Positions 33,961 through 44,559 of a DNA stretch of 64,000 nt are shown here, piece by piece (the stretch's first letter is position 1; the number at the start of each line of letters is the position of its first letter). The stretch covers positions 122,967,411 through 123,031,410 of the forward strand of contig NC_092811.1 in the NCBI RefSeq assembly GCF_040954645.1, written 5' to 3'. Source of the stretch: Diabrotica undecimpunctata. Lineage: Eukaryota; Arthropoda; Insecta; Coleoptera; Chrysomelidae. The notes below the pieces were generated by a model that was given only the letters and a program-made list of their open reading frames with translations, had not been told where the DNA came from and made no database searches. The position numbers and the translations under genes are program-made.

Positions 33961-34979
33961 ATGTAAAATATTAAAAATAACAAAAAATGAAGCATGAATT
34001 GGCAACTTTTATCAACCAGCTAGAACCCATTAAAAATTTAATTGCTATTTACATTTCTACAAACATAGAATTTGATTCAATCTTTTTTGTTACCCTTAAA
34101 CTTGTTGGCCCTTAGCTGCACCACAGTTTTGAACAATCGTGGTCATTTATCTATATAATTGTTATAAAATCACAGTGCTATACCCAAACTCGTATGTAAA
34201 ATTATATAGTTTCCTTAAATTTAAACCCAAAAATATATAAAAAAAATATTTTATAGTAATATACAGATATCTTAATAGTTATACCATAAACTAGACGATT
34301 TTTGCAACAAGTTAAACCCATTAATTGTTTATTATAAAATTCGTTGTGTATAAAATTGTACATAAAACACTTTTGGTTGTTTTTGGTCTTAGCCTATTCA
34401 ACCAATATGTTCGTATATCAGACAAGGTAGATAGACACATGGAAATTCGTAGAATAAAACATTGGGCGAAGAGGCAATCTGATACTAATGATGAGGTTGT
34501 TCCACATGGTTCCAATCCACAAGAATTGAAAGTGTTCAGACAGGTATGCTTAGTGTAGAGAGTAATTTCCACAAAGTCGAAGAAAAAATATTTTTAAAAA
34601 TTAAAAACAATTTTTAAATAGATAAACCTATTTCTGGCCCTGTGAAAAGGGCTTATCTGGTCTCTTTTTGCGTCCACTTAAAAGACCAAGATCAATCTTG
34701 GGCTCTACATTTGGTATGTAAAACATGCGTTGAACATTAGCGCAATGGTCAATGGGAAAGAGTAATTGCTTAATGATAACGTCCAGAAGGCCTTCCGGTA
34801 GGTATAAATTGTCTTATTTTGAACAAAATTGTCAAGAAATGTTGTCTATCTAATGCGAAAGTCTTGATTTTCTACGATCAGTATTAACGAAGTTATGGCA
34901 GTTGATGTATTCCAGAACAGGGGTACGCATCTACAATAGGCGTAACCACTTAGATTAAGCGCAGTAGTTAAGCGGAAAC
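33961..34979. other. No gene seen
   Basis: AT-rich. A short frame at 34325-34558 has no recognisable motif and I do not call it a gene. Confidence 0.4.
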
Positions 34980-35207
34980 ATGAATTTTAAGATTGGTGAC
35001 CGTGTTTTTGCCAAAGCCACGTTATTTGATAAAAATAATAGCAATAACTCAGGGAGTATTGCTGTTTTTGTACTGAAATTCAATTCTGCAGTACGCCATG
35101 GCATTATAAAGTCCATTTTAGATGACACTGCAATTATTTTGTGGGATATAGATATAAGTGAAATGCCAATTAAACTAAATTTGTTAAAGAAGAATAAAGG
35201 TAAGTAA
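34980..35207 (+). CDS. Hypothetical short exon ending in a splice donor
   Basis: An ATG at 34980 opens 75 codons (NFKIGDRVFAKATLFDK, GSIAVFVLKFNSAVRHGIIK, SEMPIKLNLLKKNKG). The first 40 residues resemble a small beta-barrel domain of the Tudor/SH3-like 'GDRVFAK' type, but that is only an impression. The frame reaches AAAG followed by GTAAGT (35200-35205), a near-perfect donor, so this may be a first coding exon. The downstream 35210-35580 region has no clear continuation. It could equally be part of an unrecognised transposon, given that 35600 holds another repeat-borne fragment. Confidence 0.3.
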   Translation: MNFKIGDRVFAKATLFDKNNSNNSGSIAVFVLKFNSAVRHGIIKSILDDTAIILWDIDISEMPIKLNLLKKNKGK

Positions 35208-35599
35208 TCTAATAAACAACAAAAATCAAGTTTGTTTTGTGAAAATTGTGAAATTAAATCGGTGTTATGTGCTCCAACGACAGGTCGCAATTGTTTTGCA
35301 TACTATATTTTACATGGAATTCCAATCAAAAGAAAGATTACCTTAAAGCCCCAAAAGATATGCACGCAACTGATAAATGTCTTTGTACTGCCGGAATCTT
35401 GAAGTCCTGTTGAAAGGACATATATAAAAATCGTTGAATTCTTCTGGCAGCACAAACCACTGGAAGTTCTATCATTAAAGTTTGACATAAAAATGGACAT
35501 ATTCTGACCCTGACCTACATTCAGCAAGGAGGCGGTCAGTACTAACTTCTGAAGAAATACCCACTCCAACATTCAGTAGTCTACCTACATTCCCAGAAG

Positions 35600-35848
35600 A
35601 TGAAGATGATAAAGTTTGATATCGACATTGATTTTGAAGCAGATCTGGGAAACCCCCATCGTTTCAATCAACAAAAACTGAACGATCTTGTTAGGGAGCT
35701 GAACTTATCCAGAGAAGCTTCTGGATTACTTGCCTTTAAATTTATAGTAGACTTCACAGTTACTTCGATTGCTTTTCAAAAAACTTTAGTAAAGAACAGA
35801 GAGAAAGATTCTATCAAGTTTTTAACCAATATGTATACTCAGTTCTGA
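35600..35848 (+). pseudogene. Fragment of a widespread arthropod repeat protein
   Basis: It reads FDIDIDFEADLGNPHRFNQQ, KLNDLVRELNLSREASGLLA and FKFIVDFTVTS. The block 'F-x-Q-x-x-L-N-D-L-V-R-x-L-N-L-S' recurs in many arthropod genomes in a repeat-associated or domesticated protein family of unknown role, which I recall but cannot name. It is truncated by a stop at 35846. Homology is from memory. Confidence 0.35.
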
Positions 35849-35889
35849 TTTGGATCACAATTATGAACATTTACAAAGCCAAATATTGA

Positions 35890-36150
35890 TGGAATAAAGA
35901 AAATACAGAGTCAAAATGGGCTTGGACCAGACATGTTGCCAGATTGACGGATGATAGATGGACCAAAAAGATTCTAGAATGGTGACCAAGACAATAGGGA
36001 TATCGAAGCAGAGGACGACCACCGACTAGATGGACGGATGGTATAAAGTGCTTAATCACAAATTGGATGCAAGAAGCTTACGATATAAATAGGTAGAAAA
36101 TTTTACGGGAGGTCTACCTTCAGCAGTGGACAAATATAGGCTAATTGATG
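35890..36150 (+). pseudogene. Non-LTR retrotransposon, extreme C-terminal fragment
   Basis: AWTRHVARLTDDRWTKKILEW, then RSRGRPPTRWTDGIK and WMQEAYDINR followed by LQQWTNIG: the terminal helices of an RTE-like ORF2, with two stops. It ends near ATTGATGATAG. Only about 260 bp remain. Confidence 0.7.
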
Positions 36151-36190
36151 ATAGAGTCATGGGAAATTAAATTAAATTAAAGACAAAACT

Positions 36191-36354
36191 AAAGTCAGAG
36201 ATGCCTGAAGGGAAATTTGTAGGACACATGTGTTTTCAGATAGAAGAAAGAGATAAGATAGAAAAAATAGAAAGAAAAATGATAAAAGGAATATCTAAAG
36301 TCAAAGATGATAAAGGAAACTTTGTATGACACACGTGTTTTCAAGATAGAAGAA
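36191..36354. repeat. Diverged two-copy tandem repeat, period about 105 bp
   Basis: AAAGTCAGAGATGCCTGAAG (36191) and AAAGTCAAAGATGATAAAGG (36296) start similar blocks that both continue through ACACATGTGTTTTC / ACACACGTGTTTTC and AGATAGAAGAAA. Identity is roughly 80 percent by eye. Confidence 0.6.
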
Positions 36355-36360
36355 AACAAG

Positions 36361-36860
36361 GAAGATTACTATTGGGATAAGCAGTCGACCTCAAAAATGC
36401 TTAACCCTTAACTTGGCAAGCATATGTTATAATATACATAATATTTCACATTTTTTATTTGACAATCAATACAAATAGTATGTGAAACCCAGTTCTTGGC
36501 ACTATATAGTTGAGTATACACTATCGTATGTAGCCAATGTACAGATGCAGTCTCGACAAAATGGCTGAGCAAGCGTGCTGCTTGCCAGCACGGGGTATGT
36601 ATGAAGAAACAGAGCAAATGTAGCAAGAAACAGAGAAGAAGTGGATACATTAAAGATTCTTATGTCCTATATTGAATGAATGAAGGTGATATGTATATTT
36701 TGCTCTATTTACTTCTACAAAACATGTTTCACAATAACTTAACTTCTTTTAGACGTTAAGATACAACTTATGACTAAAGAGTTGTAACTTAACATATGAA
36801 CATTTGAGATAGGTGTGTCAAAAATCGTCTAGTTTCCATTTTGTTCGTAAAAACCATCGT
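36361..36860. other. Downstream flank of gene B
   Basis: AT-rich. Contains the presumed 3' UTR and downstream sequence of the minus-strand zinc-finger gene B. Nothing else recognised. Confidence 0.4.
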
Positions 36861-38139
36861 TTACATGGGAGTCATGTGTCCAATCACATCGACGTGTTGT
36901 CGAGGATCAAGAAAAGCATCTGAAAGAGAAAACTTATGCTCCAATTCCGACACTTCCGAAGCAGGTGTCATTGGAGTCATAGGAGTGGAGTTTGATCCAT
37001 AAAACGAATGATACGGTAAGGGCATGGCTTCAGGTATAAGGATTTGTGAGTTGTTATAACAACTCCTAATATGGCTTTCTAGAGCAGTTTTGGAAATGAA
37101 CCCTTTGCTACAAATCGGGCAAATATTTGGTCGCTCTCCAGTATGTGTTCTTTCGTGGATTCGTAGCGGTGTTCTTTGGGTAAAGGCTTTACCACAGTAT
37201 TTGCACACGTAAGGCTTTTCACCCGTATGCACCCTAGTGTGTTCAATAAGCTGCTCTTTCTTAGAAAAGTGTTTAGGACAGGTTTGGCAGCCATACGGTT
37301 TATAACCTGTGTGTGTACGATGGTGAAACTTAAGTTTTTCCCTACTAGATAATTGTTTCCCGCAAATATCGCAGAGGACTGAAAGATCTACGCCTGTTTC
37401 GTTGTGATTTTTAAGATTATGCCGTCTGAGACCTGAAGCTGAAGCATAGTGCTTATTACAAATGGTACAGTCAAATTTGACTAAAGGGCTACCGGTTAGG
37501 ATCTCATAATGTGAAGTGCGTCTATGTGACGCCAAAAACCACGAGAACATGAAATGTTTACCGCATATTTCGCACTGAAATGGTTTTTCCCCGGTGTGAA
37601 AGTACTTATGCTCTAGCGCGTGAGTGCTAACCGTGAAAGCTTTGTTGCAAATCTCACATTTATATTTGGTAGCTCCTTCGTGAGCGCGCACATGCATTTC
37701 GAGGTGATACTTCGAAGCGTTTCGATAAGAGCACAAATGGCAGTGATATTTACCGTCCTCGCTATGGACTATGGAATGTAAGGCAAAGGCAACGTTATTT
37801 TTGTAAGTTTGGTCACATATATCGCAGATTATCGGTTCGTCTAGTTCAGCAGGAGGCGGATGATTGTCCGTGTTTCGTTTTTTACGTTTCTTCTCCTTTT
37901 TCTCCCTCTTCTCTTTCTTCTCCTTCTTTTCTTTCTTCAACTTTTTGATTTTCGTTCCGTCTTTTGTTATTTTCTTCTCTTTCTTCAACTTCTCTTTAAG
38001 TTCTTTTCGTTCTCTTCTCAGTTTTTCCTTTAGCAATTTGGTTTTCTTTAATTTTTCCTCCTCTGGGATCCACTCGGTCTCGGATTCAAAATCGTACTCT
38101 TCCATTTCACATTTCACTTCATCTGCTTTAGTTGTTATC
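36861..38139 (-). CDS. C2H2 zinc-finger gene B, main exon
   Basis: It encodes a nuclear protein with an acidic start (MEEYDFESETEWIPEEE), a very Lys-rich coil (KEKREKKEKKRKKRN) and nine zinc fingers: IICDICDQ, YHCHLCSY, YKCEICNK, FQCEICGK, FDCTICNK, VLCDICGK, YGCQTCPK, YVCKYCGK, NICPICSK. The last finger ends HIRSC (C2HC), as in the paralogues. Fingers 7-9 have HTGEKPY/HTGERPN linkers. The acceptor CTTTTTAG precedes 38139. From it the frame is open through ITTKADEVKCEMEEY, so the ATG at 38107 (MEEYDF) or an upstream coding exon could give the start. A donor-bearing exon ends at 38190, only 50 bp upstream. Probable sequence-specific transcription factor; same finger order as genes C and D. Confidence 0.9.
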
Positions 38140-38189
38140 CTAAAAAGTATTTATGTTAGTGATTTAAATCAAGCGATAGTTATACTTAC

Positions 38190-38225
38190 CTCACATAAAA
38201 TCACGTCACGTCACAATCAAATATT
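38190..38225 (-). other. Possible non-coding exon 1 of gene B
   Basis: On the minus strand, ...TTTTATGTGAG is followed by GTAAGTAT (38189-38182), a strong donor, and the gene B acceptor is 50 bp further. In the phase needed for exon 2 there is a TGA four codons before the donor and no ATG, so this exon would be 5' UTR. A TGACGTGACGTGA element (38199-38211) resembles a CRE site and could be promoter-proximal. The 5' end is not determined. Confidence 0.4.
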
Positions 38226-38699
38226 AAAACACTAAAATTATGGATAGATTTACAGAAAAAATAAGATCATATGTTATTTTCAAATTCTTTAATATAAAAA
38301 AATACAAAAATATCATTTTTTTAAACTTCTCTTATAGATTTGGTCATTGTACTGTACTTACTTTAAAAGAATATATTAAAAACGGAAAAGTACCACACAA
38401 ATACAAGCTAAAAATGCGAGGAAACTGCATATATTCATACTTTTCTCATTTTGAGCAAAATTCTTTTTTAAAATTAAGTGTATTAAGTGTAATTGACGGT
38501 TGTGTGTGTTGCCTAACTTAAGGCGCTAAATGTTTGAGATTATCTAATAATATTTTAAGATCTTTTATTTAGATTCTAGATGCTGCAACTGCTCATGCCC
38601 TAAAAGAAAGGCAAAACAAGAAGCAATATAGCCAATTTTGTGCTTTGTTGTAGGAATAATTAAGACTATACCTCACGTAACAATTAGCAAATTCCAATA

Positions 38700-38945
38700 T
38701 GGCTTCTGCAGTCAACTATAGACCAGATATTTGTTTAATAAGAGACTCTATAGTCAATACACATACAGCTACACATACCTTGGTACCAACATTAACAGCC
38801 AATGGGATTACTCCAGTGAAATAAAACAACGCATAGGAAAAGCGAGATCGGCGTTCATAATGATGAAGTCTCTTTTCAGAAGTCATGATTTACCACTTGC
38901 TACCAAAATCCACGGAACTGAAGCACTGAGTTATACCAAGCCTTT
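38700..38945 (+). pseudogene. RTE-like fragment (thumb region)
   Basis: YTYLGTNINSQWDYSSEIK and RIGKARSAFIMMKSLFRSHD followed by LATKI: the region just after the RT palm. It is cut off at 38945, where a different non-LTR fragment starts. Confidence 0.7.
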
Positions 38946-39895
38946 ATAGACTTATAGACTTTATAGAAAAGGCATTTGATAGTACTCCAAGGAAGGTGAT
39001 TGACATATGTTTAAAAAAGAAAGGTGTGAAAATAAAACTCAGGCAAGCCATTATGAGTATATATAGACATAGAAGGAACAGAATCAGAACCGATAAATGT
39101 TCATAGTAAACGAGGGTCTACAGTGTGGATCTCAGAGTGTGCATACGCAGACGATCTAGTGATATTTGGGATAAATGAAGAAGCACCCAATCGAAATTTA
39201 CAAGTATGGAACGCTGCACTAATTAAACGAAATTTGAGGATCAATAATAAGAAGACGAAAATAATGGTATGTGGAAAAAATAGAAAACAAACGAAGATAA
39301 CACTTAACGGAAATACACTTGAACAAGGCGATACTTACAAATACTTGTGAGTACAAATAGAGAACAGAGGAACTGAAGAAACTGAAATAAGTTCCAGAAT
39401 AGAAAGTGCAATTAAAAGTACGTTTTTGTCGAAAAAAGAAGTATCCCAAAAAGCCAAAGTGACCATATACAAGACGGTGTTCGTGCCGATTTTAACTTTT
39501 TTTAGTGATAGTTGGACGCTTACTGATAAATTAAAATCGAAAATACAGAGCATAGAAATGAAGTTTATTAAAAGATAATGGGTATAACCAGGTTAGACAG
39601 GATTAGAAATGAAGCAGTCAGAGAACATCATAAGGTCCAACCAATTATTAAGAAAATTTAAGAGGCCCAACTGAGATGGTATGGACACATGGTTAGAATG
39701 AATAAAGAAAGACCAGTTAAAAAAGTGTGTGAAGCCAGAAGACAAACCAAGAGACCATGGGACAGGCCAATGAAGACATGGGATGATAATGTAACCTCAA
39801 TCCTAGAGACACGAGGAATCAGCAAAGAACAAGCAAGAAACCAAGCAAAGAATAAGAAGTAATGGAGAAAAATTGAACATGCAACTAACTAAAGA
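38946..39895 (+). pseudogene. Second non-LTR retrotransposon fragment
   Basis: It contains an IEKAFD-like box in a broken frame, the catalytic box CAYADDLVIFGINEEA, LRINNKKTKIMVCGKN, a thumb (ISSRIESAIKSTFLSKKEV) and a decayed C-terminus (WYGHMVRMNKERPVKKV in another frame). The relation to the TA-tailed family at 18798-22276 is suggested by the similar order of blocks, not measured. Inactive. Confidence 0.7.
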
Positions 39896-40321
39896 CATTA
39901 CACCCGGCTCTTTAGGGTAAATGGGTTTAGGATCATACATCTCTATAAGATATTAGGACTAAGGAGGCGTAATAAAGAAGATAAATATCAGTTTATATAC
40001 GACTTTCTCAATTAACTGAATGTTCTAAACCATCATTTGCCTAGGTACAAATCAAGAAGAAGAAAGATGAAATCCTTTCCTAGCTCCTTCATAGACGGTC
40101 CAAATAAGAGTTTTGATTATGAAACTAGATGAAAAAAAGTTTTCTCAATGGTATATAAAGAAAAATCTAGAAATAGTGGAAAAGTGAAAAGAACAAGCAC
40201 TTTCAATTACCTGTCTCCGATATTGAAATAAAATGTGCATACTAAGCATTGTAAAAATTTCATTTTGTTCCTTTTTGTTTTGAAAAAATGGATAAATACT
40301 AAAAGCCAACACCTCTACAAT
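39896..40321. other. Downstream flank of gene C
   Basis: AT-rich, no gene seen. Probably the 3' UTR side of the minus-strand gene C. Confidence 0.4.
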
Positions 40322-40738
40322 CTACTTTTTTAAACAAGTCAAGGAATGCCCAACTAGTGCAGCCTTCGAAATGTACCCCTTTCCACAAATAAAACAACTG
40401 TACGGTCTCTCCCCAGTGTGAGTTTTAATATGGTATCTAAACGGAGCCCTATGTGCGAAATGTTTACCACAGTATGTACAATTAAAAGGTTTCTCGCCGG
40501 TGTGAACTCTCTCGTGTTCTTTGAGCTGGTCCTTCTTGGGGAATCTTCTCGGACAGTTAGCACATGCGAAAGGTCTGTCTCCTGTGTGAGTTCGTAAATG
40601 ATACTTCAGTTTTTCTTTCGAGGCTATTTTTTTGCCACAAATATCACAGATTACGGACCAATCCATCCCTGAGTCGTTGTGCTGGCTGTACATGTGTCGC
40701 TGAAGGCCCGGAAGGGATTCGTAATGCTTGTTGCATAC
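40322..40738 (-). CDS. Zinc-finger gene C, last exon (second half of finger 5 to finger 9)
   Basis: The exon starts at 40738 after the acceptor TGTGTCTTTTAG with VCNKHYESLPGLQRHMYSQH, the second half of finger 5, whose first cysteine is in the upstream exon at 47440. Fingers 6-9 follow: VICDICGK, FACANCPR, FNCTYCGK, YSCFICGK, with HTGDRPF/HTGEKPF/HTGERPY linkers and a final C2HC finger (HSLTC). The stop is at 40322-40324. Joining at phase 0 (K|V) exactly rebuilds the finger seen intact in genes B (CTICNKHY) and D (CKICGKHY). Confidence 0.9.
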   Translation of the reverse strand, partial: VCNKHYESLPGLQRHMYSQHNDSGMDWSVICDICGKKIASKEKLKYHLRTHTGDRPFACANCPRRFPKKDQLKEHERVHTGEKPFNCTYCGKHFAHRAPFRYHIKTHTGERPYSCFICGKGYISKAALVGHSLTCLKK

Positions 40739-41573
40739 CTAAAAGACACACAAGCAGAGGTTACAAATAAAATCAATATTATGTTAAATTAATATGTTGT
40801 GAAATTATGAAATAACATTTGGAAAATTATTTGTTTTAAGCATATATATCTAATTGTCCACAAAAATATGATTTTTATACTTTCTTAGGTCATACCCATT
40901 TCGATTTAACAATGAATATGAAAAGTCAATACGAGAGATGTTATTCATGACAGTTTTTAAACAAAGACATTTTCTGCCTTGTAATATTCTGATTGATTAA
41001 AGGATCTTAACAATATTGAAACAAATATTGGCTATGACATAAACTGTAAGATTTTAACAATAAAATTGTCAAAATATGAAAATTGTAATGCTTTGCAAAC
41101 AGAGCAGTGGCGTAGTAAAGAGAATAATTTAGTCAGAAACAATTCACTTATGGTTATTAGAAATAAAGAGAAAGAAATAGTGAGAAATGGGAAATATAAA
41201 CAAGGTAAACGATAACAAGATACATTCATAAATATATCATAAATATATAGGCAATTATGGGTTTTTAAATAGAAGTGGAGAACAATAATATTGATGAAAT
41301 TTTATGGAATCTGTCGTAAATAGAGCAACAATATATATGTTTTCTGCTTAAAAGATACTAGAAACACGTAATTTTTATCGAAAAATGCTAGGAATAAAAG
41401 CTGTATGCTTTTTTACGCTATATTTAAGTGATATTTCTTTTTGTGTAGTAGGACGATCCCTTATATTTCATTCATGTGTCAGTTGTTTCTTATTCCATGT
41501 ATTCACTATTAGTACATGTAGTTCATTGAATAATAGTCCATTTAAATACATTTTTTATGCCTTTTTTATGCTG
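40739..41573. other. Gene C intron, 3' side
   Basis: AT-rich intron sequence with no recognisable element. Confidence 0.5.
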
Positions 41574-42293
41574 TATAAGCTTAAGTTTAAGTTTGTAGGG
41601 CCATCCTTGTCCCTCGGCGGTCATCCTGGACAAAGGGGGCAAGGGTTTTCGCGCTGTATCTCGTAAACTAGCAACTCTACAAAAAATTGTATCCGACATT
41701 ATTTGTAGCAAATGAAATTATCTACAACTTTATTTCTATTACTTTTAGTCGTAAAATGGAAAATAAAAAAGTTAAAAATAAAAATAACTAAAAATTTTTG
41801 GGACAAATTTTTTTTGGGCCTTATAACTTTTTTTCTGGTAATTTTACAATAAAATGACATCAGGGCAATATCATTGAGGGTTTGGAGATGGTAAAAGCAT
41901 ATAACAGAAGAGTGAGAAATTTCAGGTAGACAAGTCGAATACTTTGAGCCCAACAACTTTTACAGTTTTTGAGAAGAAACAGTGTAAATTTAAATATTAA
42001 ACCGAAATATATAGAAGCAGTGTACATGGTTTGTTAATAGCTGTAAGTACAGTTTCCAAATTGGCAGTAGTTTGATTACAAACATTGTTTTTATATACAT
42101 ACGAGGAACATTATTTTACATTTCGTATTTATTAATTATCTAAAAAACTAGTTTCAATTATTGGCATTATCGTGCTAAGTGCTAGATCGACTATTTACTT
42201 TTAAATAAACAGAGTCGGACCTACCCAAATTAAAATTATTGAAATGAAAGTTTAATTTAAATTTAAAAAAAGATAGAAGATTAAATTTAACAA

Positions 42294-42935
42294 AATGACA
42301 GATCGTACTTCTGACTACAGGGGTCCATGAATTAATCCCGATCAGCAAAACATTACTTATTCTACCATCACTAAGCAACAACCATTAACAAAATTCCCAA
42401 CAAAAAACCAGGCCATAATTTTACCGGCAGTAGATGAAATAAGAACAGAAGAGTACACCATTGCAGTAGGAACTATATTCCATCCAAAAAATGTACTGTT
42501 TTCATCCAAAATGTCAAACAGAAGAATATGCATCTACCTTTCAAGCATACAAGTCGTAGATGATTTTCTAAGTCAACATGGTGAAATTAAAATTGGAGAA
42601 CATACAATCAAAGCACGTAAACTAATTACACCCGCTAATAGATTAGTTTTATCCAATTTATGTCCATCTATACCCCATGACATAATCGAATAGTCTTTAA
42701 TCAATCTTGGTTTTAAATTAATGTCTCCGATTTCGTTCCTTAGAGCTGGAATACAAGACCCGCAATACAGCCATGTACTTAGTTTTCGAAGACAAGTTTA
42801 CTTTGCTCCTACAGACAATTTTACTGTACCCGACTCCGTCCTAATTCTAATTCTTTCCGATAAACTATTTTGTTACAAATGCTACCAAGCTGGTCACGTT
42901 TCCTCGGACTGTACTAATCACCACCATATGTACTA
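42294..42935 (+). pseudogene. Jockey-like ORF1 (gag-like, zinc knuckle)
   Basis: It begins near ATGACAGATCGTACTTCTGA and is broken by stops at 42327 and 42691. Fragments include YTIAVGTIFHPKNVLFSSKM and RRICIYLSSIQVVDDFLSQH, and a CCHC knuckle CYKCYQAGHVSSDC near 42879-42920. This layout is that of Jockey-group ORF1 RNA-binding proteins. ORF2 follows 290 bp downstream on the same strand. Confidence 0.65.
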
Positions 42936-43227
42936 AATTACACCCAATTACTAGCATTCTTAGAAGGCGTTCACGGTTCTTCAACCCCAGTAGAACTGGC
43001 CCTAGAATACACACAGGATATACACGGGTTGGAACATATGCTAACTGAAATATATCCCATGTTGAACGAAAGAGCAATTAAATCTAGAATTACAAAAATC
43101 AAGAAAAAACTACTTAGTAAAATAAACCAAGATTTTAGTATTCAGGAAACACCTCTGAAGATACTGACGCATCACATTAAAATACTCCTTCCAACGATAA
43201 ATAAAGAAAAAACAAAAAGTTAACAAA

Positions 43228-43933
43228 ATGGCTATTATTCAGTGGAACATTCAATCCGTATTTACACATATAGAAATGCTACAGCTTTTAATTAAAGAAA
43301 CACATCCACAAGTTTTCTGCTTACAAGAGACAAATTTCACAACAAATATAAAATACTCATTAAAACAATATGAGGCCTACCATAAAATTAGAACAAACGC
43401 TGGTAAAGCTAGTGGCGGCGTATCCATTTATGTTAATTCACATTTGGAATCAGAGGAAATCCCTATACAATCAGAATTAGACAGTAAGAATAAAAGGGTA
43501 GAATTTAATTTAAAGTTAATCGGGAAGCTAAAGCTGCTATACGACTAGACCAGATAAAGAGCTCCTAGAAATTCCTCATTCCGACATTCAAAACACCATC
43601 AACAAATTTTTAATGAGAATATGGCTCGAAAGATGGAAAAAACTTGACGACAACAAACTACAACGCATCAACCCAAAATTGTCACCAAAAGGGATAATGC
43701 CACAAAAACGACGATATCAAGTCATACAACACCGCTTGAGAATAGGACATATCAGGTTAACTCACCAGTACCTAATGAAGATAGAACAACAAAAACTGTG
43801 CTATGTTTGTGATATTCTTCTGACAATCGAACATATTATTATTAGTTGCCCACTCTATCACCTGGAACGACTTCAAAGTGATTTACCAAGTAATCTGAAA
43901 AGGGCTCTGAACATAGTAAATGTGATAAAGTGA
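43228..43933 (+). pseudogene. Jockey-like ORF2 with a large internal deletion
   Basis: It starts MAIIQWNIQSVFTHIEML, the beginning of an APE-type endonuclease (catalytic Asn in QWNIQS and Glu in CLQETNF). It goes straight, near 43545, to the C-terminal region (IQHRLRIGHIRLTHQYLMK and CYVCDILLTIEHIIISCPLY, a Zn-binding-like tail). The RT domain of roughly 1.5-2 kb is missing. The A-rich tail near 44080-44098 marks the 3' end. Confidence 0.7.
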
Positions 43934-44104
43934 CTAATTTTCTAAAACTAACTAAATTGTACAATCTAATATAAAAATAGACTTAAGTTCTCAATTGTAA
44001 TTAGTTGTTATAAGCAAACATCTGATTTTATGTACAACTCTTCCCCGCAAATAACCTTTCATGGTTGACGCGGTTTACTTAAGAAAAAAAATCAAAAAGC
44101 ATAT

Positions 44105-44345
44105 AAAAATTTGGATTCCAATTAAAAGTTTCAAAACTCCAGCACCCCCCGAACTTCTGAAATAAATTTTCTGCAGATGCAAGAGAAACTGTAAAAGTCT
44201 GTATAGTTGCATCAAATGCACTGCAGTGTGCCTCAATTGTTCTGGTGAAACCTGCAGTGACATAATGGAAATATTACAATTAAGCGAAAAATTCGAGGAC
44301 GAATCACCGACAATGACGCCAATTCTAATTTCCGTTCTTTCGTAA
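44105..44345 (+). pseudogene. Cys-rich (CXC-like) fragment
   Basis: PAPPELLK, then IFCRCKRNCKSLYSCIKCTA and CLNCSGETCSDIMEI. The spacing resembles the degenerate CXC/tesmin-like Cys cluster found in some insect repeat proteins. A stop interrupts after ELLK. It may be part of the long-TIR element's own gene. Identity uncertain. Confidence 0.3.
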
Positions 44346-44559
44346 AGATTCACCTTCGAAACTGAATTAGATCCTAAGCCGTAGCCTGGACGAAATTGTC
44401 AGTGAATTAGACTTACCGAAGATACCACTTAACAAAAAATGCGCCTCCAGACTCTACCTTACTTAGGTGGTTATGAAAAAGGTCGATAATAAACTAATTA
44501 TACCATAAGAATGGTAACAAAATAATAAATTATATGAATAAAAAGACCAAGATAAAACT

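Noticed and set aside
36405..36440. TTAACCCTTAACTTGGCA resembling a piggyBac end
   Set aside because: No matching opposite end or transposase nearby; may be coincidence.
37864..38235. Phe/Ser-rich plus-strand frame
   Set aside because: Reverse complement of the Lys-rich coil of gene B.
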